From: Crambe crambe | Taxonomy: Eukaryota > Porifera > Demospongiae > Poecilosclerida > Crambeidae | Direction: 5' to 3' | NCBI GenBank assembly: GCA_963924555.1 | Contig: OZ004596.1 | Location: 1,984,001 to 2,048,000, forward strand | DNA: 64,000 nucleotides | In this document: piece after piece, positions 14,701 to 27,500 of the stretch | How positions within the stretch are numbered: the stretch's first letter is position 1 | Layout: each line of letters begins with the position of its first letter | The notes under the pieces: generated by a model | Databases searched by the model: none | What the model saw: only the letters and a program-made list of their open reading frames with translations | What the model was told of the DNA's origin: nothing | Program-made: the position numbers and the translations under genes

Positions 14701-17700
14701 TAGGCTTTTCACAATTGGAATGCAATCATTGTAGTCTTAGTATAATTACTAGGGCAATGTTCAACATTCAGTTGATAGCGAGCGAGCGAGCAAGCAAGTA
14801 TTCTTTAGTGCTACAACTCTTTAGAAGATTTTGCGGCTGAGTTTATATGTAACAAAGCACTTGCCAGGAGAAGTACTATCATTTTAAATGCATGATAGAT
14901 TGGCAAGTGTCAGAAGATAAGCAAATGGAGAGAACATGCAGTTAGCAAAAGAAGAAGCAAGTAGTGGGTACTGAGTTGGAATGTTCGAACTTTAGTGGAG
15001 TGCTCTGGTGATGTGCGTGTCTGTAGGAAGAGGCAAGTGTTAGGTGAGAGGTCTGAAGGAAGTTAGATCTGCTGGTGGGGGAATTGAGATTTAGAGTGTC
15101 AGTGGCAGGAGTGCAAGAGAGCAGATGGTTTGAAAGTGATGTCTGGCCAGCAGCTGAAGGTTACACCTTTCTTCACTCAGGGAGGCCCCTCCCAGATAGT
15201 GGTGACCCAGCGACAAGGAATGAGGGTGTGAGGATTCTTTTGGATGAGAGGGCTACTGTGGCATGGAGACAGGGTGGTGAGGTGTGGGAGGCAATTAGTT
15301 CTAGGGTTATCATGGCTAGATTGAAGTGGATAGGTAGGGAGCAGCGAAGATGTGGGAGCTAGAGTTCAGATGTTTTAGTGTCTGTGTTGTGTGCATATGC
15401 ACCAACTGCTAGGGCTCCACCAGCAGTGAAGGCTAGGTTTAGCAGGCAGTTGCAGGACACCCTAGACAAAGTTCCTCAGAATGATATCTGGGTGATTTCA
15501 ATGCCAGAGTGGGTGTTCTGAAGTCTGATGAAGAGGAATGGCGAGGGGTGTTGAGGAAACAGGGTTTGGATGAGTGGAATGAAGCAGGTGAGAAGCTCCT
15601 ATATACAGCTTTATGGTCTGAATCAGCTGACAGTAATGAATACCTGGTTCCAGAAGAAGGACATCTACTATGGCACTTGGATGCATCCAGCCACAAAGCA
15701 GTCCACATGATTGATTTGATGTTGATGAGAGCGGCCAGAGGGTATGCTGCAGGGATGTACAGGTGATGAGAGGAGCTAGTTGCTGGACAGATCACAAGTT
15801 GGTTAAGGCAAAGTTGCAAGTTAACCTACCACGTGTGTTCAGGGGAGAAAAGAGGTCATTATCCACAAGTTCTCAAACTCAGCTGGGAGAGATGAGTACA
15901 GATGCCATCTAGAGAGAGATTTGCAGGATCAGCCTCACTGCCCTGACTTTTCCACTGAGGAAAATTTGCTGAAATCCTGCATTGTGTCAGCAGCGGAGAA
16001 GACAGTTGGTGGGGGAAAGAAGAAGCAACAGAGCTGGAGGAGAGTGCTGGGAAATCGATGCCATTGATTGAGAAGAAGAATGAGGCTCAGAGACGGGTGC
16101 TGTCTGTCAATTGTACTTCGGAGGCTCCAGTTCAGACCTAACAGTGCTTTTAGTCATATCTTACACTCTCTGACAGCAAGTTCAAAGTTTAATTCGATTA
16201 AAATTATCCCTTTGGCGCCCTTTCAGTCTTCTTTCTTGTTCGCTGACAGTGAAACGTACCTCTCAACGAGTTCAGAAATCAGTCAGTCATGTCAAGCTCT
16301 GAGTCAGAGGAAGACAGCGTGTCCTTGGGACACTTTAAGTGACGGGGACCTGCGAGCAATCACGGGAAACCCAAAATATAATGCTCTTTTATTAGAGCTT
16401 CTAAGCATGATACCTGAACTGAGATAATGGAGACGGGAGCAACGGGGCTGACCCCCCAGAACTGACCCCCCCCCCCCCCCCCCCCCCCGGAGCTAACCCA
16501 ACATGATAGAAGTGGCTGATGAGCCCCCCACGAAGGTAGGGAAACGTAACCCTACAGGAAGTGAGAATGAACCGGACCCTAAACGAACCAAAAGTGACCC
16601 AATGAGCGAGGCATCAACCTCCAAGTGTTTTAGCAGGATGTGACCAGGATGAATACCACTTCCAACCTCACAAAGTCATCAAGAAATACCTGGAAAAGCA
16701 CTTTTGATGCAGTCTCGCCAAAAAAAAAAAAAAAAAAAGGAAGGCCATGCTTAAAGCAGACCCCAAACCTGAATGTGAGGCAGCCACCACACCAGAAGTA
16801 GATGAATTCCTACAAACCTTCTGGAAGGGCCAGATCAATGATACTAGAGACAACGATCTAAACAGATTCAAACAGCGGTTTTGAATGCAACAGCTCCACT
16901 GTGTGGCTTGTGGGCACAGCTTTTGGACCAGAATCTAACGGAGGACTCTCAAGCCCCAGTAGTGCTGGACATGATTCAACGTGCACTGGTATTTCTGGGA
17001 AATGCAAACAACCTAATAAATGAGAAGAGGAGAGCCAGCATTTTACACTCCGTTGATCCAAAGCTAACTAAGTGACAATTCCAACACTGGAAAGTTTTAT
17101 GAAAGAAGTGGTTGCACAAGTGGAAACTGACACAGCAATCTGTAAGGCTTCAGCCATCACCAACAAGGCAAACAGAGAAACACAACGCAACACAGGCCCT
17201 GGACCCTCCAAGCTAAATTTTTTTTCGAGGGGGCAGGACCAGCAGGTATGGTGCAAGGTCTGGCAGGAAGGTATTCAACCCATACAACAGGACATCCTTC
17301 CGTGGAAGCTTCTGGGGGAGACAAAGATTCCAACCAAACAACTGAAACCAGCCAAATGTGTTCAGTAGGCAGGGTCCACAGAATAACCTGTCAGCTGACA
17401 GCTCATACAAGAAATAAATTAGAGCCACACACTTCCCTTCTCAGCAGGCAACATCAAACAACAATGGCAAACATTAACACAAGACATGATGATTTGCTGA
17501 TTTTGGGGAGGACGAAGGAAGAGCTAAAATGCAAACTACCAGGAGTGCTCTATTCGGAACCTAGCCAGATAATAGGCGTTATGACCTCATTCAAATCAGC
17601 CAATTCTCCCAACAGAGGGCTGCAGGAGTTAAGAAACAACTCTCTGAACCTCCACCACTCATACGATGCTATGGTACAAGTGGATCAGAGAACGAAGAAG

Positions 17701-20700
17701 GACCTGGAGCGGTGGATAAATCAATCACATCACTGGAACTTCAAACCAATCTTACCAAGACAACCCTCTCCGATTCTCGAGTCCGATGCATCAAACCAGG
17801 GATGGGGAGCAACCAGATGGAACCCCAGAGATTCTACAAGAGGAGTATGAATTCCCAAGAGCAACTCCTCCACATAAATACCAAGGAATTACTAGCTGCA
17901 TGGTTTGCAATTCAGTGCTACACATCAACGGAAAGGGACATACATATTTATTTGAAGATCGACAACATGACATCACTGTCAACAAAATGGGGGCCCAATC
18001 ACTTGTCAAATAGAACTGGAAATGGTGCTTGCAACGCAACATCACCATATCAGCAGAACATCTTCCTGGCTCCCTGCAGACATGGAGTCAAGAGCCAAAG
18101 TGGACTCCTCCGAGTGGTCACTGAATACAACAGTTTTTCAGTGATTGATGAGGAAAAGGGGACCAAGGGTATTACGATGATCATCCGTGGTACTTTCTTG
18201 GCCATGATCTTGGCGAGACAACGAAAAGGAGGGAAGGTATATCCCTCCATGGTTGGTAAAGGGCATCCACTGCAGTTGTTCCTGGGTCTGCTTTCCAACT
18301 GAAGTACGTTGGTAGTTTCGCCGAAAGGTGGAGGTCGACTGTACATATGGAAATCACAAACATGGTTTCCTCTCCTGTTGGAGATGCTGATAGAGATTCC
18401 AATAATCCTACCATTCTCACAGACCTAATCGCTTGGACCATGTCTGGGATACACTCAAAGGTAGCGGACTTTCAGAGAGAGCTATCCAAATCATATGCTC
18501 ATCTTAGAGACATAAGGGAGCTCCGGTGGGGAAGCATCCTTGATGAAAGGTGTATTTCACCTACGTCCCCCGAAACCGTAGTACAAGGGTAGATGAACGT
18601 TTCCAGGGTACTTCAATACATCAAATCTAAAGGGGACTACATCTCTATGTATGAAGGACCTTACGTTGAAGCTGGTAATGCTGTTAGCCCTAGCTAATGC
18701 TGACAGGGTTTCAGACCTCTGTGCTCTGGACCTTCAGTTTTATCTCTGACCAAAGATAGTGCTGTTTTCAGATTGGTATCTTTAACCAAAACAGCCAGGC
18801 CTGATAAACCTATTACATCATGCTACAAGCCCTTACATAGCTATCTCATACTTCCTCGTGGAGGAAGGATTTGAAGAGTAGAAAACTCCTAAATAAGCCA
18901 CCTCAGCCACTGTAGCTCGTTGGCTAAAGGTGCTCAAGGATGCTGGAGAGTCAGAGAGCTATACAGCTCATTCAGTTAGAGCTACATCAGCCTTTGACAA
19001 AGGTGTCAACCTTTCAGAAATCATGCAAACAGCAGACTGGTCGTTTGATTCAGTGTTTAAGAAGTTCTACTATAAACCCTTATCCCAATCTGTTAACAAT
19101 TTTACAAGAGCAGTTCTCTCAGACTGACTCTTATGATGGTTATGATAACACAATGTGATCATTAATAATTATCGAATTGTCAATATACACAAATAATTTT
19201 GGATACATTATTGTCACATAATTATGGAGATCTTGTACATACAAGAAGTAGCTTTGAACAACACACCGTTAGGTCTGAACTGGAGCCTCCGAAGTACAAT
19301 TGATGATCTCAGTAGGGTCTGTAGGACCTGCTCTGAGATCGGAATTGTATGAGGAGGTGAAAGTGAGGACATAACAGTGTGTCCCACCCTTCCAATAATT
19401 AATATTATTATAGTGCAGATTATTAATTGTTGGTCCCTCCCTTCAGTATGTAGCTAGAACAGACTCGCCAAAAGAAGACTGAAAGGGCGCCAAAGGATCA
19501 CATGAGATAATTTTAACTTTGAACTTGCTGTCAGAGAGCGGGAAATATGATTAAACACACTGTTATGTCCTCATTTTCACCTCCTCATACAATTCCGATC
19601 TCAGAGCAGGTCCTACAGACCCTAAGGAAGGAGGGCAGTGGCAGCGGCAGTGAATGGTGAAGAAAGCAGTGGACAAAGCTAGGGAGGATTGGATCAAGAA
19701 GGTGACTATGGAAGGAGAGGCAGCTGTGAAGGATGGGAAGACTCGCTGGGAGAGTATTAGGAAGTTACAGCAGGTGCATGCTGCGTGGGTGCAAACCAGC
19801 CAAGCTTAGTGCAGTGAGGAAGGAGGATGGTGAGATGATACAGGGTCCAGACGAAGGTGGCATCAGCACTTCCACAAGTTGTTGACCCAGCAAAATGAGT
19901 GAGTTGATGCAGGTTCATGTGGAGGTAGTGGCAGATTGGAAGTGGTGCCTATACCCAAGAAGGGTGACCTTCAGCACTGTGACAACTGATGTTCACTTGC
20001 CTTCTCCAGCGGTTATCTTGCCACAAAAATCATATCACAACCCTTCCTAAAACCACACTGGGATTCTGGCAGCACCCGCTCTGCAATCACCTGAAGCTTC
20101 TTTTTGATGACCCTAGCAAAGATTTCCCCCACCACATCCAACAAGCTGATGATTCGTTATTCACCCTCTTTGTGGACTTGCGGAAGGCATACAACTCTGT
20201 GCCAAGAGCAGCTCTGTGGCAGATATTGGAGAGGTGTGGTGTACCTCCAAGGATGTTGAGGATTGTGAAGTCCGTTCATGAAGGCATGGAGGCTGAAGTC
20301 AGAGTAGGAACTTCCCTCTCTGATAGTTTTGAAGTTAGGAATGGCCTTTGGCAGGGGTGCACACTGGCTCCCACACTCTTCAACATCTATTTCAGTGCTG
20401 TGGTGGCTAGTTGGCGTAGGGGTGACACTGAGGCTGGAGTGGATGTTCTCTTTCGTCATGGAAGGAAGCTGGTTGGAGACAGGACTGCAAAGTCAAGGTT
20501 GAGTGTGATGAGGGTGACAGATTTCCAGTTTGCTGATGATGTTGCATTGTACACTACATCCCGAGGCTGTCTGGAGACTATGGCAAGGAAGTTTGCGGAA
20601 GGAGCTAGAAGGTGGGGGTTGACAGTGAGCATTGAGAAGACGAAGAGAATGGCTGTGGGAGAGTCCCTTAGTAATGAGGATGTTGCTCCAGTTCAGGTTG

Positions 20701-23700
20701 AACGTGGGGAGATAGAGATGGTAGATCACTGCGTGTTTGGGCTCAGTCATGTCAAGGGATGGAGATGTTATGAAGGACGTGAAGTGCAGGATTGCGAAAG
20801 CTTCTTTGAGAGGTCCAATCTTCAATAACCCCATACCAACCAAGAGACCAGTGTACATGGCCACAGTATTGGCAGTGTTAATATATAGAGCAGAGACTAA
20901 AAGCTGAACATGTGAGGCGACTGGCCACCTTTCACAATCGCTGTGTGAGGACTAGGTATGAGCAGTGTGAGCAGAGATTGACATCAAAGACCCTAACAAA
21001 CATATTTGGCATGGAGTGGTCGATCCTCCAGCCTCTCTTTTCCTTTTGGGGGGGAAGAGAGCCTGGTATCCACTGTTTGTGCATGTGCCAGTTTTTCCCA
21101 GAAATCTGGGAATCAGGATATCACTCGGATATTTCTGCTACATGATCGTCATAATTAATGGGCGCGGTTGCACAACTAGTACAATGCTGCATGCTAGCTA
21201 TAGTTTTACTCGTGCTCCTTTGCTGCTGCTCTTCGTTTCTCCTTGGAGAAATCGGCATTCCAGAAGAAGGAACACAACACACGCTGCTGTCAAGGCAGTC
21301 TACGATGGGAAGGATGTTTCTGTTTACCAAACTGGTTGGTTATAGAAAGATCTGTTCTTATCTACCAGACTTTCCCCTTCATGATGATGCTGATGAAGCG
21401 TAGTGCAGTACTGGTTGCCTCTTCACTAATTGCTCTGATCGATATATGCTCTGATGATCGACCATGATGTTACTACCTCGCTACATCTGCCAGTCTTAGA
21501 TCAGATAGCCTTCTCTTCTGTGCCCCTGAAGCCCTTGTTACTTCTGATGCCCTGCAGGATCTAAGCATTCTCGGAATAGTACGACATCATGCATGAGATT
21601 GCTAGCACTTCTCAACATCAAAACTTGTCATCGCATGAGCGTTTATTAATTATATAATTCAAAAATTGGTGCATGTGCAAACAGTGGATACCAGACTCTC
21701 TTTTTCCCCATCCCAAAAAAGAAAAAAAAGAAAAAAAAAGGAGGCTGGGTTCGAGGCTAGGTCAATCCCAGACATCATTACATTACAGTGGCTGGGTGCA
21801 AAGAAGGAGTTGGTGAAGTGGCAAACTGTACACTTTTGCTGCCAATAGACAGTCCCAAGACAGATCCTTTGTATGTGAATGTTCCATAGACAGGGTTACC
21901 TCACCAGACGCAAGAATTTTTGCAGGATCGAGAGCTAGACATTGCTAGACACTACCAAAGCCCAGGGTTTTCAAGGGCTCCGCCATCACAATTACTAATT
22001 TGTGGGCGGTTTCAAGGTTCAAGGTTCAAGAAAGCACTTAGATAAGCCTAGAGCCTCTACAACTACTACTATAGCAATGTGCAGCATTTGACAGTAACCA
22101 AGTGAGCAATGAGCAAATAAAGTAGCCAGTGCTTGATGCTAAGAGTCATGTTAGTGGTGGTTCCAACCAGGAAGCTCCACGCGTAAATACTTACTACAAG
22201 CACTTAGATAAGCCAAGCACCTACAATCCACTTAGATAAGCCTAGCACCTCTGACAATAGGCTGTAGAAAACAATTTAGTTTACATATACTGTACGTATG
22301 CCTGGGGCATTTTGGAGTGTAGACCTAGATATATAAGAGAGTGTGGTAACGTAGGGTTATTCCAGAATGGGCATGACTTCTCTCATTAGAACAATACAAA
22401 CTAGACTTTTTGTATCTCTTCTATTCTTGCTACAGGCTCAACTAAACTGCTTACATCTGCAAAACAATGTAGAAGATGATATGTCCACTCGGCACCAGCT
22501 GCCATCTAAATCTATGATTCGTTCATCATCATCTTCTTTGATGGCTGTAACTTCATTATCCTTTCACTTATGTCATATCAACTTATACGGTTATAACCAC
22601 ATATTGTGTGTTATCCACAGAGATTTCCTCCAAAATACTGCAGCAGAACACTTACACTGACATGAATTAAAGCAGCTTGGTGGGAGGCAGTGATGTAGGG
22701 ATTATTATTGAAAGCAACATAATTTCGATGTTTGTTGACAGAACTGCTACAAGTAAATGGCCTTTGCGCTCGCCTACATAATATGCACCGGAAAAACCAC
22801 TTACATAACTCAATAGAAAAATCTTAGCTGAAGCACAAATGAGTTAATGTGAGTTGAGCCTATCCACTCTGAAAGCTATAGGAATACTTGCTTACTATCA
22901 AATAGCCTAGTATTTATAGACTTTAATCAATGCCTAAACCACCAGAAATTCTGTCAATATATCTTGCCATTACAGTATTTGTGGCAAAATGTGAATCCTG
23001 ACAATAGGTTTTTAGTTCACATAACTAAAATCACCCTTATAATCATATGCACTAGGTACATTTTTACTCTTACCTCTATATTCTCATATAACAAATGCCT
23101 CACAGTAGGAGTATTATAAAACAGGTGACAAATTTCTTGTGTTAAAACTTTTGTATTCTTTTCTTTTAGCAGGGTGAAGATTCTGTTCACTTTATTAGTT
23201 GTTAAAAGAAGTAGCCATTTATAATCACATCTCTGCTTATCAACTTTTTCCCGCCACTCAACGAATGTTTGTTCAGCTTTCATAACCTAAAATTTAAAAA
23301 AAGTGCATTAAGGTATAACCATATAACTTGAGTATTTTCTTGAAATTGACCCACATTGTTAATATTATGCTAGTTGATTATGTTTTCGAAAAAAAAAAAC
23401 ATACCAAGTAGAAAATTTAATAAAACTAATAATGAATATAACGTAATATAATAGTTATTAACCAAGCGCTAGGTTTGTAGAGCACGATGAAGCCCGAGGC
23501 CCGAGTGCTTATAATTCACTACAAACCGCACGTGCGCAGTTAATAACTATTTTATAGCCTGTGCGAGTGTACTACGCATGCTCAGTGCTTCTGTCTCTAT
23601 AGCTACTTTTTTTGCTGCTTACAAGAATGGCCATCCCACTTAAACGTCAATTCTGCAAGAGGTCTTATACTTACAAGTAAAGGAAAAAATATTTATTCTA

Positions 23701-24486
23701 AATAAAAAAGAGAAGTAGGGATGGCTGTGTGCGGTTCAAAAAAGTTCAGCAACAAGATAGTGAACTTCAGATAAGTAACCCCTTATCCATCACCAATATT
23801 ACCAAACTACAAGCCAACTATTATAAAGGGAGTGAAGTAGGAATAGTTACCTCGTAGTTGGTAATGGGTAAGGGGTTACTTGACTGAAGTTCACTCTCTT
23901 GTTGCTGAACTTTTTTGAACCGCACACAGCCATCCCTACTTCTCTTTTTTATTTAGAATTTTTCCTTTACTTGTTCATCTTTTTTGATGTAATGCTCTAT
24001 TATTTTATTACAGGCAACTGGATGCTATCAAAAGTTAAAGTTCACGTATTGTAGCTATGTAGTTATTGGAGATTTCATCATAATATTGTATGAGCCGAAA
24101 TGAATCTGATCTGGAAGATCTATACAGTTTAAAGATTTAATTTTGTATATAATTTTTAAGGCCTTTACTGATATACTGTTGCATCAAGGCTTGATTCATA
24201 ACCAGACTAGTGCCTAGGGTTTACGCCCTGAGCATTGAGAGACCAACATCAAAAGAGAAAGCTAGTGACTAGTTAGTTGCAAGGTCAAGGTCCAAGAATC
24301 ACGTGTACGGGGTGGGGCATAAAAATGTCTGCCTCGTTGTAGGTTGAAAGCTAACAAGTTGGAAAATGACGTGCTATTTTGGAACATGTCGAGTTAAAGG
24401 TAAAGGATTATAGTGCAGTCATTTCTGAGTAGATTGGTAGCTATAAGAATTATAGCATTTGAATGAACCATTTCTGAAATAAGTTG

Positions 24487-24523
<37 letters not shown>

Positions 24524-27500
24524 GACCAGATGAAAACGGTGATTTTTGAAATCGCTATAAAATGATACTGCTTCGTTCTCTGCTCTTCATACTTGGAGTC
24601 CTAGCACATTGAAGGTGTTTTGTCTTGAAGTTAGGAGTTGCTGACTGCAGGAAGTAAGTATCCTGGAGTTATGAAAGAAAATATTAAGTACTACTCCAAT
24701 GGAGCATCCGTGCCATCCCTACTTAGAGAGTACTATCGTACTCTCTGATAGACTCATACCCCGTCAGTCTACAACCCACCCACACACTGTGCTTTAACTT
24801 GCCCACACAGGGCAGGGGCACAGCGCCATATGGTTGGGCGCTGAATGGCAGGGCAGCTGGTGCTGAATACCAGCCACGCTGTTACACAGCTCGCCTTTTA
24901 TGCTGGCTACTCTCTGAAAAGTTGAAATGTATGTGGTCTATGAATATCATTATAACATGCACCGTGTTCAATGAATAACATTAAAATTCCACGATAAGCT
25001 TTTCTGAGAGTAGTTCACTATACTGTCACATACTCACCTTTCAGTCTGGTCACAACTCCTTAAAGTGCCTAGGACAAAATCTCTTCCCTGCAAACGCCAC
25101 CCCAGACTACAATTACATGCACTGTATCACATTTATAGATCCATGTAAATCGTGACATTGCCATAGCAACAGACTATAAATATGTTTCTGTTCTTAAATG
25201 CTCTCTAGAGCTTATTCTTCCCATCTCAGTACTGAGTACTATCAAAATTATAAGTCATCTTCTACTACTCAGCCATTGCTGAGAAAACACAGATAGTTCA
25301 ATGGGGCTAGGACACCATATTCTTTTCTCTATATGGCATGTAATATGGACTAACTAGTTTAAATGAGGTTAACATTGCATGAATTACGCCCCCCAGACCG
25401 CGTGCTTTCAGATTAGCCAGCTGCCACGAGGAGCACGAGGAGCCAGAAAGGGTTGCCACTGGCATTACTACTCTGTTTCTCAGCTTCTAAGAGCCGGGTC
25501 CTACCAGTGATCAGTCCCAGAGCCTTCCTGCCAGAGACAACTTCAGCTTCCCTAGCACAGCATGGACCACACCGGCCGCTGTTTACCAGAGCACTGCACA
25601 CTCTACCACTTGAGTTCTCGAAAGGGCTCTGAGGTTCTTTTGGCATGAACTGACTAGCCGGCTACCGAGGCTGATCATTGGGAATAGCGGCATAAAGCTG
25701 CGGCTATGTGTTATGCACTATGTGCTATGCTCAGACAAGCTTAGCTGTTGTATGCTACACTCAAGTGATGCTGTATGTGCTAAGCCTTTACGGGCTGCAT
25801 GTGCCTTGCGCTCTGTATGCTGTGTGCTTGCTCTGTACTGTATGTCTTCATGTGCTCAACCTTATGTGGGATGCGGGCAAACTGGCCTTTACTACAACTG
25901 TGCATGCTAAGTGTCTGTATCTGCCAAATGTGCCGTAGGTGTTAAGTATCTTCTAAGCTTTTATGGGCAGGATGTGCTAAACCATACGTGATATGCTCAG
26001 CCTTCACACAATGCTCACTCACACCTGAGAAGCCTTATGGGTGTGTATTAAGCTGTGCTGCATGCAAGGCTAGATGCTGGCTGTATGTACCATGCTATGG
26101 AGAAGCCGTTCTCTGCGCGCTAGACCTGCTTTTATGTTGAGCCCTTGAGCCCTTCAGTACAGATTATTATGCTAGCATGTTTTCCTGCAATAGTGGTTAC
26201 AATAGTGACTGTGGTCTTGTAGTGTAGGTCATGCTGTGTGTGCTAGACTGTAGGTGCTATAGCTACTTATGTCTTTATGGGTGCTGTATGTGCTATCCTT
26301 CGCACAATGCTGGCTTGCTAGGGAGAAGCTTTATATGTGCTGTATGTACTGTGTTCAGGACTGTCTTTATATGTTAGGCCTTTACGTGTGTGCTATTCTT
26401 CATACACTGCCAACTTGCTAGGGAGAAGCTTTTTATGTGCTGTAGGCAAGACTGACCTGCCTTAATGTGCTGTACATCTCAGCCATTGCTGAGAAAACAC
26501 AGATAGTTCAATGGGGCTAGGATGCCATATTCTTTTCTCTATATGGCATGTAATGTGTAATTTGAACCCAATACGACTGACTCTTGACAGTTTGAAGCCT
26601 AGAAAGTAGAAAGGAGTGTGAAATCTAGCTAGTCAGCCATGCACGGAGAATCCAACAGCAGAAAGTCATATGGAAAATCACCAGAACTATAAGGTTGGCT
26701 TGAGAAGCTCAACTTTTATGGATCAGCAGAAATAACTTTAGTTGTTGCATTGCACAGAGTGCATGCACATTCATATTAAATAAATAAAACCATACCTCCT
26801 CACTACACCAGTTTATTTTTTTCCAGAGCGACATCATCTCTATCATGGCAGAAACGTACACAAAATAGTCAAATGGATCAAAGTTAAAGTATGTTGAGCC
26901 CTTAATTGAGAGCTACCTTGTGTGAGAGAACTGAGTAACTGTAATGACCCTACTTCATGACCCTACTTCATATTGTTGTTATTGTATCATTCATTGTACA
27001 TGCTCAGTGTTATATCACATTGCACATGCTCAGTAGCTAGTAGTTACACAACAGCGTCCATTTTCATAATAAAACGAGTAAGACCTTATTTTCTGAGTCT
27101 CTCGAGCGTCTTCATTCACAGCTAGTTCTACCTTTTCACACGTCCAAAGACCCGGACATGACAATTGGCGACCCCTGTCTGGACTGAGCTGTTGATTAAC
27201 TTGATGTCAATTCGAGAACTGAAGTCGTTGGACACTAATAATTGCATACAAACTAGAACCCATTCTAGCAAGACAACTGAAGTAGCTATGTTTGAAAAAG
27301 AAACCTCGCTTCATGCTACAGACTCGGAGCTGGAAGCTCAGTTAGTCAGAATTCGGGAAGGGCCAAAGGAAAAAGACGAGGAGGTGACAAGACTCCAAGT
27401 TGTGCCGTATCTGAGGCAGCAAAAGCTCGAGAAGAGGTGTTGACTAAAGTCGAAAAGCTAGAACAGGAACTAGAGAGCTCTCATATGCGAGTAGAACTTA

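Larger units (their letters stand above)
16109..19625 (+). mobile_element. DIRS-like element inserted in the LINE
   Basis: It starts with TTGTACTTCGGAGGCTCCAG and ends near 'gcaggtcctacagaccc'. Between inverted terminal repeats lie remnants of gag, RT, RNase H and tyrosine recombinase in that order, all frameshifted and with most of RT deleted. Next to the right repeat is an internal region (19264-19382) complementary to both outer ends joined together. This is the DIRS arrangement. No target duplication is expected or seen. Confidence 0.85.

Noticed and set aside
16068..16427. 119-codon frame starting in the LINE
   Set aside because: It runs through the DIRS terminal repeat boundary, so it is an artefact of the insertion.
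21158..21403. Hydrophobic plus-strand frame (VLLVLLCCCSSFLL)
   Set aside because: Lies inside an inverted-repeat element, overlaps other open frames and has no further support.
21735..21750. GGGTTCGAGGCT resembling a tRNA/SINE B box
   Set aside because: No A box upstream at the right distance and no cloverleaf; the phrase is part of an element terminus seen also near 823.
25413..25646. 77-codon minus-strand frame
   Set aside because: GC-rich frame without domain, between repeats; no evidence of a gene.
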